A stretch of 64,000 nucleotides of DNA from Thermoplasmata archaeon. Its GTDB lineage: Archaea; Thermoplasmatota; Thermoplasmata; Lutacidiplasmatales; UBA184. The DNA lies in assembly GCA_035622275.1 (NCBI GenBank), contig DASPVQ010000024.1, forward strand, positions 1 through 64,000. Reading direction: 5' to 3'. The position numbers and the translations under genes were made by a program. The number at the start of each line of letters is the position of its first letter. Within the stretch, counting starts at the first letter, position 1. Of the stretch, positions 8,272 to 16,880 are shown in pieces. The notes beneath the pieces are model-generated. The model did no database searches and was not told the origin of the DNA. It saw only the letters and a list, made by a program, of their open reading frames with translations.

Positions 8272-8275
8272 CGCG

Positions 8276-10267
8276 ACGGTCGGACTCAGCGCGCTGTTCG
8301 ACTGGGCGTTCCTGGTCCCGCTCTTCTCGGTCGCCGGGTTCGTCACCGTCGGGCTCGCCGGCCCGCGCCTCGCCCGCCTGGAATGGGGCGGCTGGCTCGC
8401 CGTCGCCTTCGCGGGGGCCGCGATGGTCCTCGGGGTGCTGATCGCCCTCGGCGAGATGCTGAACCCGGGGACGTACGCGAACGTCCAGTTCACCTGGCTG
8501 CACCTCCCGCCGTCCCCGGGCCTGTTCCCGCACGGCTTCTCGCTCGTGATGGGGACCCTCGTCGACCCGCTGAGCTCGCTGATGCTCGTCGTCGTGACGG
8601 TCGTCGGCTTCCTCGTGCTGCTGTACTCGATCGGGTACATGCACCACGACCGCGGCCTGCCCCGCTACTACGCGGAGCTGTCGCTGTTCCTCGCGTCGAT
8701 GAGCGGGCTCGTGCTCGCCAACAACCTGCTCGAGTTCTTCCTGTTCTGGGAGCTCGTGGGGGTCTGCTCCTACTTCCTCATCGGCTTCTACTATGAGAAG
8801 CCCAGCGCGGCGAGCGCCGCGAAGGAGGCGTTCCTGGTCACGCGCGTCGGCGACATCCTGTTCCTCGCCGGGATCTTCCTCTACTTCGCGACGCTGGGCC
8901 AGGTCGGGCCGAACGGGGGCTGGGCCGCGAACGGCTTCGTCTTCGCGAACGGGAGCGCCCCGTTCCTGCCCGCCGTCACCGGGGCGAACCCGACGATCCT
9001 CACGATCGCCGGCCTCTTGATCCTCGGCGGGGCCGCGGGCAAGAGCGCGCAGTTCCCACTGCACGTCTGGCTGCCGGACGCGATGGAGGGCCCGACGACG
9101 GTCTCGGCGCTGATCCACGCCGCGACGATGGTCGCCGCCGGTGTCTACCTGCTCGCGGTCACCAGCGTGTTCATCGGGTTCACGGCGACCGACCAGCTCG
9201 TCATCGTCGCGGTCGGCGGCTTCACCACGTTCTTCGCGGCGACGATGGCGCTCGTCCATCCGGACATCAAGCGGGTGATCGCCTACTCGACGATCAGCCA
9301 GCTCGGCTACATGGTGCTCGCCGTCGGCGCCGGCTTCGCCATGGTCGGCCTCTACCATCTGTTCACGCACGCGTTCTTCAAGGCCCTGCTGTTCCTCGCC
9401 GCCGGCTCGGTCATCCACGCGGTCGGCACGCAGGACCTGTTCCGGATGGGCGGCCTGAAGAAGCCGATGCGGCTCACCGCGATCGCCTTCGCGATCGGCG
9501 GGCTCGCCCTCGCCGGCATCCCCCCGTTCGCGGGCTTCTGGAGCAAGGACGACATCCTCGGTTCGGTCTACGGGACGCTGGGTGCGCATCCGGACTACTG
9601 GCCGTTCTTCCTGCTCGCGTTCGCCACCGTGTTCCTGACCGCCTACTACATCTTCCGGGCCTGGTTCCTCGCCTTCTCCGGGTCCGCGCGGCGGGACCCG
9701 GGCCTCCCCGAGGCGCACGAGGCGCCCTGGGTGATGCGGGTGCCGCTCCTCGTGCTCTCGGCCTTCGCGGTCGTCGGCGGCCTGTTCGTCTTCGTGCCCG
9801 GCTTCGACGCGCTGTTCGTCACCGGCGCCCCCGGCATCCCGCCCGCGCTCGGACCCGCGGACCTCACCCTCTCGGGGATCAGCGTCGCCCTCGGCGCGGG
9901 CGGGATCCTGCTCGCCTGGTCGATGTGGGGCAACGGGCGCGTCTTCGTGCTGAGCGAGACGAGCCCGCTGCAGTCGGCCCGCCGGCTGCTCCTCAACCGC
10001 TACTACTTCAAGGCCGCCTACGACGCGATCGGCCTGCGGCTCGTCTACTCGGCCGCGCGGGCGGCCGACTTCTTCGACCGGTTCGTGATCGACGGCACGG
10101 TGCGGGGCCTCGAGCGGATGTTCGCCGCCGCGAGCGACCGGCTGCGCCGCCTGCAGTCCGGGGTCGTCAGCGACTACGCGGCCTACGTCGTCGCGGGCCT
10201 GCTCGCGGTGTTCGTGCTGCTGCTCATCGTCGGGCCGTACCTGCTCGCGCGGGTCGGAGGCGCCTAG
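8276..10267 (+). CDS. nuoL: Complex I subunit L, antiporter-like, apparent ACG start
   Basis: 663 residues from the ACG. Proton-pumping membrane subunit homologous to MrpA. Key features: FLFWELVGVCSYFLIGFYY (conserved Glu in helix 5), AAGKSAQFPLHVWLPDAM with the pumping Lys, IHAATMVAAGVYLL, and IPPFAGFWSKDDIL. The C-terminus ends in a hydrophobic helix. The first ATG (8423) would delete helix 1 and part of helix 2. An in-frame TAG (nuoK stop) lies at 8261, and between them there is no ATG, GTG or TTG, so initiation must be non-standard. ACG at 8276 is correctly placed behind gggggagg. Gene identity certain, start inferred. Confidence 0.92.
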   Translation, partial: TVGLSALFDWAFLVPLFSVAGFVTVGLAGPRLARLEWGGWLAVAFAGAAMVLGVLIALGEMLNPGTYANVQFTWLHLPPSPGLFPHGFSLVMGTLVDPLSSLMLVVVTVVGFLVLLYSIGYMHHDRGLPRYYAELSLFLASMSGLVLANNLLEFFLFWELVGVCSYFLIGFYYEKPSAASAAKEAFLVTRVGDILFLAGIFLYFATLGQVGPNGGWAANGFVFANGSAPFLPAVTGANPTILTIAGLLILGGAAGKSAQFPLHVWLPDAMEGPTTVSALIHAATMVAAGVYLLAVTSVFIGFTATDQLVIVAVGGFTTFFAATMALVHPDIKRVIAYSTISQLGYMVLAVGAGFAMVGLYHLFTHAFFKALLFLAAGSVIHAVGTQDLFRMGGLKKPMRLTAIAFAIGGLALAGIPPFAGFWSKDDILGSVYGTLGAHPDYWPFFLLAFATVFLTAYYIFRAWFLAFSGSARRDPGLPEAHEAPWVMRVPLLVLSAFAVVGGLFVFVPGFDALFVTGAPGIPPALGPADLTLSGISVALGAGGILLAWSMWGNGRVFVLSETSPLQSARRLLLNRYYFKAAYDAIGLRLVYSAARAADFFDRFVIDGTVRGLERMFAAASDRLRRLQSGVVSDYAAYVVAGLLAVFVLLLIVGPYLLARVGGA

Positions 10268-11743
10268 ATGGTGCCGCTGATCAGCCTCATCCTCGCCACG
10301 CTCGTCGTGGGGACGCTCGCCACCTTCGCGGCGGGCACGCGCGCCCGCTGGGTGGCGCTCGCTACCTCCGCCGTGTTCCTGGCCGAGGTCGCCTTCTTGT
10401 TCCTCGGCTATCCGGGCTGGCCGGGCTACTCGAGCGCGCTGGTGCCGGGCTTCTCCGACACCGAGACCTACACCTGGATCCACCTGTCGTGGCTCACGAT
10501 CAACTACTCGGTCGGCGTCGACGGCATCTCGCTCGTCCTGATCCTCCTGACCGCGATCCTCCAGATCGTCACGGTCGTCTACTCCTGGGGCGAGTCACGT
10601 CGCCCGGGCGCCTGGTTCGGGCTCGTCCTGCTCACCTGCCTCGGCTCCTTCGGCGTCTTCGTCGCGCTCGACATCCTGCTGTTCTTCCTGTTCTGGGAAG
10701 CGGTCCTCGTGCCGATGTTCTTCATCATCGGTTACTGGGGGGGGCCGAACCGGCGCTACGCGGCGCTGAAGTTCTTCGTCTACACCCACGTGGCGTCGAT
10801 CGTGATGCTCGTCGGGCTGCTGGCGCTCGCCTTCTACTCCGGCGCGACGAGCTTCGACTTCTCGAGCGTCTACGCCGCGGCCCGGTCGCTCGCGCCGGTC
10901 ACCCAAACCTTCCTGTTCCTCGCCCTCTTCTTCGGCTTTTCCGTCAAGTTCCCGGTCGTCCCGTTCCACACCTGGCTGCCCGACGCGCACGTCGAGGCGC
11001 CGACCGGAGGCTCGGTGCTGCTCGCCGGCCTCTTGCTCAAGCTCGGCGGATACGGGCTGATCCGCTGGGCGGTCGAGGTGCTGCCCTCGGCCGTGCACTC
11101 CCTGCAGCCGCTGTTGTTCCTGATCGCGTTCGTCTCGATCCTCTGGGGCTCGCTGGTCGCGCTCGCGCAGCGGGACCTCAAACGTCTCGTTGCGTTCTCC
11201 TCGATCAACCACATGGGCATCGTGCTCCTCGCGATCGCCCTCGACTCGTCGCTCGGCCTCCTCGCCGCGGTGCTGCTGATGTTCGCGCACGGGATCGTCT
11301 CGGCGCTCCTGTTCATGACGAGCGGGAGCGTGCACCACCAGTACGGCACGCGGGACCTCCAGAGCCTCGGCGGCATCACGCCGAGCGGCCCGGCGCTCGC
11401 CACGATGATCATGGCCGGCGCGCTCGCGTCGCTGGGCCTCCCCGCGCTCATCGGCTTCCCGGCGGAGTTCACCGCCTTCTTGGCGACGTACAACGGGCTC
11501 GGCTACTGGGTGCTGATCCCGCTCGCCGTCCTCGTGGTGACCGCGGCGTTCTACCTGTGGATGATGCAGCGCATGCTCTTCGGGCCCCCGCGCGGGCTCC
11601 CGGTCGAGTCCCATCCGCTACCGTGGTACGAGGGGGCCGCGATGGGCATCCTGGTCGCGATGACCGTCCTGTTCGGCATCCTGCCGGGCCTGCTCGTGAA
11701 CGTGATCGTGAACTCGCCGGTGAAGGGCTTCCCCGGGACGTGA
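10268..11743 (+). CDS. nuoM: Complex I subunit M, antiporter-like
   Basis: 491-residue proton-pumping membrane subunit with about 14 helices. The conserved helix-5 Glu (FLFWEAVLVPMFFIIGYWGG), the channel Lys region (FGFSVKFPVVPFHTWLPDAHVEAPTGGSVLLAG, spanning about 215-250) and LKRLVAFSSINHMG are clear. ATG directly after the nuoL stop. Confidence 0.95.
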   Translation: MVPLISLILATLVVGTLATFAAGTRARWVALATSAVFLAEVAFLFLGYPGWPGYSSALVPGFSDTETYTWIHLSWLTINYSVGVDGISLVLILLTAILQIVTVVYSWGESRRPGAWFGLVLLTCLGSFGVFVALDILLFFLFWEAVLVPMFFIIGYWGGPNRRYAALKFFVYTHVASIVMLVGLLALAFYSGATSFDFSSVYAAARSLAPVTQTFLFLALFFGFSVKFPVVPFHTWLPDAHVEAPTGGSVLLAGLLLKLGGYGLIRWAVEVLPSAVHSLQPLLFLIAFVSILWGSLVALAQRDLKRLVAFSSINHMGIVLLAIALDSSLGLLAAVLLMFAHGIVSALLFMTSGSVHHQYGTRDLQSLGGITPSGPALATMIMAGALASLGLPALIGFPAEFTAFLATYNGLGYWVLIPLAVLVVTAAFYLWMMQRMLFGPPRGLPVESHPLPWYEGAAMGILVAMTVLFGILPGLLVNVIVNSPVKGFPGT

Positions 11744-11747
11744 TCGC

Positions 11748-13343
11748 GTGAACGTCCTCGGCTTCGCCGCCCCGTTCCTCCCCGAGCTCGTCCTGCTCGC
11801 CGGGGCGCTCCTCGTCTTCCTGCTCGACGTGCTGGGACGCCGCCGCGTGGAGCTCGTGGGCGCGATCGCGCTCGGCGCGACGGCCGTCGCGCTCGTGCTG
11901 GTCCTCGCGGACCTCGGCGCCTTCCCGCTCGGCGCGCTCGCGACGATCGGTGCGGGCCAGATCGACGCGGCGCCCGCGGTCGGCAGCGCCCCGCTCTACG
12001 CGTTCACCTCCTTCGGCCTGATCTTCCAGGCGATCTTCCTCCTCGCGGCGCTCCTGGTCGCGCTCGCCTCGCTGAGCCGCCCCTCGGGCGAGCGCGGCGC
12101 GCCGATCTTCTTCGGCCTGCTGCTGCTCGCCACGCTCGGGATGCTGCTCGTCGCCGTGGCGAGCGACCTCATCTTCCTCCTCCTCGCGATCGAGGTCGTC
12201 AGCATCCCGAGCTACCTGCTCGCCGGCTACACCCGCCGGGACGTGCGCGGCCTGGAGGCCGCGATGAAGTTCTTCATCATCGGCGCGCTCTCGAGCGTGC
12301 TCAGCTTCTTCGGCGCCTCGCTGCTCTTCGGCGCCTACGGCACGACGAACCTCTATCTGATCCGCGCCGCGGGCTCCGCGGTCGGCGACCCGACGCTGGT
12401 GCTGCTCGGCTACGCGTTCCTCGTCGCCGGCCTCGGATTCAAGGTCACGCTGGTGCCGTTCCACGCCTGGGCCGTCGACGTGTACGACGGCGCGCCGAAC
12501 GACGTGAGCGCCTTCCTCGCCGGCGGGACCAAGAAGATCGGGATCTTCGCCTTCTTCCTCGTCTTCCTCGGCCCGGTGCTCGTGGTCGAGGCGGGCAGCG
12601 GCAGCAGCTACGGTCTCTTCGGGGGCGCGGTCGCGCTCGGTCCCAGCGTCCAGGTGACGCTCGGGGTGCTCGCCGTCCTCACGATGACCCTCGGCAACGT
12701 CCTCGCGCTCCTGCAGAAGGAGATGAAGCGGATGCTCGCCTACTCCTCGATCAGCCAGGCCGGCTACATGCTGATCGGCATCACGATCGGCACCGCGCCG
12801 GCGCTCGCCGGGGCGACCCTCCAGGTGTTCGCCCACGTGCTGATGAAGACCGGCGCCTTCCTCGTGGTCGGCGCGGTCGCCGCGCTCGGGGTCGGCCCGC
12901 TGATCGAGGACTGGCGGGGGATCGGCGCTCGCCGACCGCTGCTCGGCGTCTCCTTCGGGCTCATGCTGCTGAGCCTCGCCGGCGTCCCCCTCACCGTCGG
13001 CTTCGTCTCCAAGTTCATCCTGTTCAGCGCCGCGGTCGAGGCCAAGGGCTGGTTCCTGTGGCTCGCGGTCGCGGGCCTGCTCAACAGCGCGCTGAGCGTC
13101 TTCTACTACGCGCGCGTGCTGAAGGTGATGTTCTTCGACGCGGCTGCCGCGCCGGCGGCCGCGCTCGGCGCGGTCGAAGGCGCGAGCGGACCGCCGATAC
13201 TGCCGCTGGGGGGCCTCGGCTACGGCCGGGCCGCCTCGATCGGCCTGATCGCCGCGCTGATCGTCCTCTTCGGCGTCTACCCGCAGCCGGTGATCGGGGC
13301 GATCCAGAGCGCGGCGGCGCACTTCGTCCAGGTGGGGGCGTGA
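11748..13343 (+). CDS. nuoN: Complex I subunit N, antiporter-like
   Basis: 531-residue proton-pumping membrane subunit. Typical sequences are LLLAIEVVSIPSYLLAGY (helix-5 Glu), GFKVTLVPFHAWAVDVYDGAP and MKRMLAYSSISQAGYML. GTG start at 11748, four bases past the nuoM stop. It is the last complex I gene; the two genes that follow are isoprenoid enzymes with only a 4-bp gap and then an overlap, so they are probably co-transcribed. Confidence 0.95.
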   Translation: MNVLGFAAPFLPELVLLAGALLVFLLDVLGRRRVELVGAIALGATAVALVLVLADLGAFPLGALATIGAGQIDAAPAVGSAPLYAFTSFGLIFQAIFLLAALLVALASLSRPSGERGAPIFFGLLLLATLGMLLVAVASDLIFLLLAIEVVSIPSYLLAGYTRRDVRGLEAAMKFFIIGALSSVLSFFGASLLFGAYGTTNLYLIRAAGSAVGDPTLVLLGYAFLVAGLGFKVTLVPFHAWAVDVYDGAPNDVSAFLAGGTKKIGIFAFFLVFLGPVLVVEAGSGSSYGLFGGAVALGPSVQVTLGVLAVLTMTLGNVLALLQKEMKRMLAYSSISQAGYMLIGITIGTAPALAGATLQVFAHVLMKTGAFLVVGAVAALGVGPLIEDWRGIGARRPLLGVSFGLMLLSLAGVPLTVGFVSKFILFSAAVEAKGWFLWLAVAGLLNSALSVFYYARVLKVMFFDAAAAPAAALGAVEGASGPPILPLGGLGYGRAASIGLIAALIVLFGVYPQPVIGAIQSAAAHFVQVGA

Positions 13344-13347
13344 GGGC

Positions 13348-14448
13348 ATGGAGCGGTTCGACGTCGTCGTGGTCGGGGCCGGTCCGGCCGGCGCGCTCGC
13401 GGCGCGCGCGGCGGCCGAGGCGGGCGCGACGACGCTCGTCCTGGACCGCCGCCCCGAGCTCGGTCACCCGGTCCAGTGCGGCGAGTTCGTCCCGGCGCCC
13501 CAGGAGCTGCTCGACCTGTTCGGCGCGCGGGAACTGATCGCGGACGCCTACGAGATCCCGCCGGGAACGGTCCTGCGCTCGACGCGCTGGATGACCTGCG
13601 TGTCGCCCTACGGCCATCGCTTCCGCTTCCCGCTCGCGGGCATGACGCTCTCGCGCCGGGCCTTCGACAAGGCGCTCGCCTTCCGCGCCGAGGGGGCCGG
13701 CGCCCAACTGCGCTTTCCCGCCGGCGTCGTAGGGCTGCGGGGCGACACGCTTCGCCTCGCGAGCGGCGCGTCGGTGCAGGCGGGCGCGGTCGTCGCGGCC
13801 GACGGGCCGCTCTCCACGATCGGCCGCGCGCTCGGCTTTTCCCCAGCCCGCGAGATGTTCCGGATGGTCACGGCGACCAGCGACGGCCCGCTCTCCGACG
13901 GCATCGATCTGCACTTCGGCCGCGCCGCGCCCGGCGGCTACGCCTGGTCGTTCCCGCGGGCGCACGACCTGAACGTCGGCCTCGGGGTGAGCGCGCTGTC
14001 GCCCGGCCGATCCCTGGACGGCCTGCTCGACGCGTTCGTCGCGCGGGAGGGGATCGGGCCGGTCCGGGAGCGGACGCACTGGTGGGTCCCGATCGGGCCG
14101 CCGCCCGAGAGTCTCGTGCGCGGTCGGGCGCTGTTCGCCGGGGACGCCGCGAACCTCGTCATGTCCACGAACGGCGCCGGCATCCCGACGGCCATGCTCA
14201 GCGGCTGGCTCGCGGGCCGCGCGGCGGCGCGCTTCGCCCGGGAGGGCCGTCCGCTCGCCGAGTACGACACCGCGTGGCGGACCGCCCTCTACGCGCCGCT
14301 CGCGCGCGCGGCGCGGATCGAGCGCCTCGGCGAGCGGTTCGCCCGGCCCGATCCCCTGCTCGCCCTGGGCATGCGCTTTATCGGCTCCTCGGGTCTCGAT
14401 GCGATGATGCGGCTGCGCTGGCCGGGGCGACTCGGAGGCCGATCGTGA
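13348..14448 (+). CDS. Geranylgeranyl-reductase-family flavoprotein
   Basis: 366 residues. N-terminal FAD-binding Rossmann motif DVVVVGAGPAGALAAR, the family-specific QCGEFVPAP near residue 45 and the second FAD motif GRALFAGDAANLVMSTNGAG near 258-277. Archaeal members reduce double bonds of geranylgeranyl chains in membrane lipids; others reduce the prenyl tail of menaquinone. Here the gene follows nuoN and overlaps a long-chain-type prenyl synthase gene, which makes a quinone-tail reductase an attractive alternative to lipid saturation. Substrate is not decided by sequence. ATG at 13348. Confidence 0.85.
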   Translation: MERFDVVVVGAGPAGALAARAAAEAGATTLVLDRRPELGHPVQCGEFVPAPQELLDLFGARELIADAYEIPPGTVLRSTRWMTCVSPYGHRFRFPLAGMTLSRRAFDKALAFRAEGAGAQLRFPAGVVGLRGDTLRLASGASVQAGAVVAADGPLSTIGRALGFSPAREMFRMVTATSDGPLSDGIDLHFGRAAPGGYAWSFPRAHDLNVGLGVSALSPGRSLDGLLDAFVAREGIGPVRERTHWWVPIGPPPESLVRGRALFAGDAANLVMSTNGAGIPTAMLSGWLAGRAAARFAREGRPLAEYDTAWRTALYAPLARAARIERLGERFARPDPLLALGMRFIGSSGLDAMMRLRWPGRLGGRS

Positions 14449-15500
14449 GCCCATCGGCGGCCCGGGAGCCGCTCGAGCCGTCGCTCGAGGCGCTCGTCAC
14501 CGAGACGTTCGGCGCCGAGGCGCTCGGACAGGTCGCCGAGCTGATCCCGGCGCTCGCGCGCGATCTGGCCGACATCGACTGGCGCCTGAACGAGGTGCTC
14601 GGCTCGACGTACGCCCAGCTCACGGAGGCCGCGCGCTACGCCTGCGCGACCGGCGGAAAGCGGGTCCGCCCGCTCCTGATGGCGGTCGCCGCGCGCGCCC
14701 TCGGGGCGAGCTCGACCGGCCGGGTCCAATCGCTCGCGGCGGCCTTCCAGCTGATCCACACGGCCACGCTCGTCCACGACGACGTCATCGACCACGCCGA
14801 GACCCGGCGCGGGCGCCCGTCGATGCCGCGCGCCTTCGGGGTGCCGCTCGCGATCGTCTCGGGCGACTACCTGTTCGTGCGGGCGTTCGAGCTGGCGGCC
14901 GAGTACCCCCGCTCGATCATCCTGCGCTGTGGCGAGGCCTGCGCCGACCTGGTCGAGGGGGAGGTCCTCCAGGAGTCGTCCCGGTTCGACCTCTCGGCCG
15001 GCCGCGAGCACTACTTCCGCATCGTCGAGCGCAAGACGGCGGCGATCATCGCCGCGGCGCTCGCCTCGGTCGGCGAGATCGAGGCGGCCGCCGCACCGGT
15101 GACCGACGCGCTCGCGAGCTACGGCCGCGCGCTCGGCATCGCCTTCCAGATCCGGGACGACCTGCTCGACGTCTACGGCGACGCCGACCTGCTCGGCAAG
15201 CCGCTCTACACCGACCTCCGGGAGGGGAATCCGACGCTCGTGAGCCTGGAGGCGTTCGCGCGCCTCGACCCCCGCCACCAGGCCGAGTTCGAGGGGCTCT
15301 TCCAGCTCCGCCGCAAGCGCACGAAGCACCTGCTCCGGCTGCGCGAGCTCTGCGACCTGGCCGAGGCGGCGCCCGCGGTCGCGCTCGCGGCGCGCGAGTG
15401 GGCCGACCGGGCGGTCCGCGCCCTCGAGCCCGTGCCACCGGGGCCGCACCACCAGCTGCTCGAGCTGCTCGCCCGGGGCGCGGCGGAGCGGCGCTTCTAG
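14445..15500 (+). CDS. Polyprenyl diphosphate synthase, long-chain type
   Basis: 351-residue trans-prenyltransferase that condenses IPP onto allylic diphosphates. First Asp-rich motif DDVID at 112-116 (context IHTATLVHDDVIDHAETRRG), second motif RDDLLDVYGD near 240-249. The fifth residue before the first motif is Ala107, not the aromatic residue usual in archaeal geranylgeranyl diphosphate synthases, and the IHTATL context resembles bacterial octa- and heptaprenyl synthases. It is therefore probably a long-chain enzyme, for example for a quinone tail. GTG start overlaps the reductase stop (GTGA). Confidence 0.87.
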   Translation: MSPSAAREPLEPSLEALVTETFGAEALGQVAELIPALARDLADIDWRLNEVLGSTYAQLTEAARYACATGGKRVRPLLMAVAARALGASSTGRVQSLAAAFQLIHTATLVHDDVIDHAETRRGRPSMPRAFGVPLAIVSGDYLFVRAFELAAEYPRSIILRCGEACADLVEGEVLQESSRFDLSAGREHYFRIVERKTAAIIAAALASVGEIEAAAAPVTDALASYGRALGIAFQIRDDLLDVYGDADLLGKPLYTDLREGNPTLVSLEAFARLDPRHQAEFEGLFQLRRKRTKHLLRLRELCDLAEAAPAVALAAREWADRAVRALEPVPPGPHHQLLELLARGAAERRF

Positions 15501-15561
15501 CGCCCGTCGAACGAAAGCTACAAGACCGACCGCGCGGCTCGATGCCCCCACCGCGCGACCG

Positions 15562-15999
15562 ATGAGCCCCGCGTCCTCCTCCGAACCGGTCGCCTTCGAC
15601 CATCTGCCGCCGCCGTGGGAACCGACCCCGGTGGTGCCGCGCCGCCCCCTCGGCGTCGCGGTGATCAGCGTCCTGATCGCGCTGCTGGGGCTCGTCCTGG
15701 TCCTGGCCGGCCTGCTCTACCTCCTCGGCGCCTACCTCGGCCCGTTCGTTCCCGCGTCGCTCGTGCTGGTCTCGTCGATCGACGTCTGGGGCGCGCTGAT
15801 CATCGTGATCTTCGGCGCGGCGCTGCTCGGGATCGCGACCTCGCTCTGGCGCCAGGAGACCTGGGCCCTGTGGACGACGGTCGTGCTCGTCTTCGCGACG
15901 ACGGCCTACCTGTTCTTCACGGGCTCGATCAACGTGCTCCTGCTCGTCCTCGTCGTCGTCTTCGTCTACCTTATCTCGGTGCGCCGATACTTCTACTGA
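15562..15999 (+). CDS. Four-helix membrane protein of unknown function
   Basis: 145 residues. A Pro-rich cytoplasmic N-terminus of about 30 residues is followed by four hydrophobic segments (about 33-58, 64-92, 102-118 and 122-140), ending in RRYFY. No family recognised. A TATA-like gctacaag about 40 nt upstream could also serve a seven-codon reading frame at 15541-15564 whose stop overlaps this ATG. The stop TGA overlaps the ATG of the nitrilase gene, so the two are probably co-transcribed. Confidence 0.75.
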   Translation: MSPASSSEPVAFDHLPPPWEPTPVVPRRPLGVAVISVLIALLGLVLVLAGLLYLLGAYLGPFVPASLVLVSSIDVWGALIIVIFGAALLGIATSLWRQETWALWTTVVLVFATTAYLFFTGSINVLLLVLVVVFVYLISVRRYFY

Positions 16000-16817
16000 T
16001 GCGGGTCGTCCTCGCCGAGCTCGCCCCGCGGCCCGGCGACCTCGCCTCGAACCTGGATCGGGTGCGCGCGGTCGCCGCCGCCGCGACCCCGGCCGATCTC
16101 CTGGTCTTCCCGGAGCTGTTCCTCTCGGGCTACCGCATCGGCGACCGCGTCCATCGGCTCGCCCTGCGCGATGGGGACGCGAGCGCGGCCGCCCTGCGCG
16201 CCATCGCGCACGACTCCCGGGCGACGCTCGTCGTCGGGGCGCCGTTCGCCTCGCCCGCGCGGGCCGGCGAGGTCCACAACGCCGCGATCGCGGTGCGGCC
16301 CGACGGCGACGTCCACGTCCAGGTCAAGCGCTACCTGCCGACGTTCGGCCCGTTCGAGGAAGGGGCCCAGTTCACCCCGACCGACGCGAGCGAGCCGATG
16401 CCCCTCGCGGCCCACTCCGTCGGTCTCGAGATCTGCTACGACGTCTTCTTCCCGGAGGTGTCGCGCGGCCTCGCGCTCGCCGGGGCCGAGCTCCTGGTCG
16501 TCCTGTCCGCCTCGCCGGTGACCAGCGGCCGACTGTTCCAGCGCCTGCTGCCGGCCCGCGCGATCGAGAACGCGGTGCCGGTCGTCTTCGTGAACCGCGT
16601 CGGGGTCGAGGACGGCCTCGTCTTCGCCGGGGAGTCCGGCGCTTGGGACGCCCGCGGCGAACCGATCGCCCGCGCGCCGGTCGACGGCGTCGCGCTCGGG
16701 CCGGACGAGTCACTGACCCGCGCCGAGATCGACCTCGCCGAGTCGGCCCGCTGGCGGCCGTTCCGGCCCGTGCTGCGCGACGTCGCGACCCGTCCGGCCG
16801 CGTCCCCGTCGGCCTAG
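15999..16817 (+). CDS. Nitrilase-superfamily carbon-nitrogen hydrolase
   Basis: 272 residues with the complete catalytic triad of the superfamily: E39 (VFPELFLSGY), K110 (VQVKRYLPTFG) and C146 (LEICYDVFFPE). These enzymes hydrolyse amides or nitriles, or act as glutaminases. The NadE of this window lacks a glutaminase domain, and some family members supply ammonia to NAD synthetases, but the genes are 41 kb apart and nothing here proves a link. ATG overlaps the preceding stop. Confidence 0.88.
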   Translation: MRVVLAELAPRPGDLASNLDRVRAVAAAATPADLLVFPELFLSGYRIGDRVHRLALRDGDASAAALRAIAHDSRATLVVGAPFASPARAGEVHNAAIAVRPDGDVHVQVKRYLPTFGPFEEGAQFTPTDASEPMPLAAHSVGLEICYDVFFPEVSRGLALAGAELLVVLSASPVTSGRLFQRLLPARAIENAVPVVFVNRVGVEDGLVFAGESGAWDARGEPIARAPVDGVALGPDESLTRAEIDLAESARWRPFRPVLRDVATRPAASPSA

Positions 16818-16848
16818 GGGGGTCGCACCCATCGACTCGAACGTCGGC

Positions 16849-16856
16849 CTTATAGC
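16849..16856 (+). promoter_or_regulatory. TATA box of the topoisomerase VI operon
   Basis: cttatagc, about 25-32 nt before the GTG at 16881, predicts a leaderless transcript for top6B-top6A. Confidence 0.65.
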
Positions 16857-16880
16857 GCTGCGGCACCCGCAGAACGCTCG

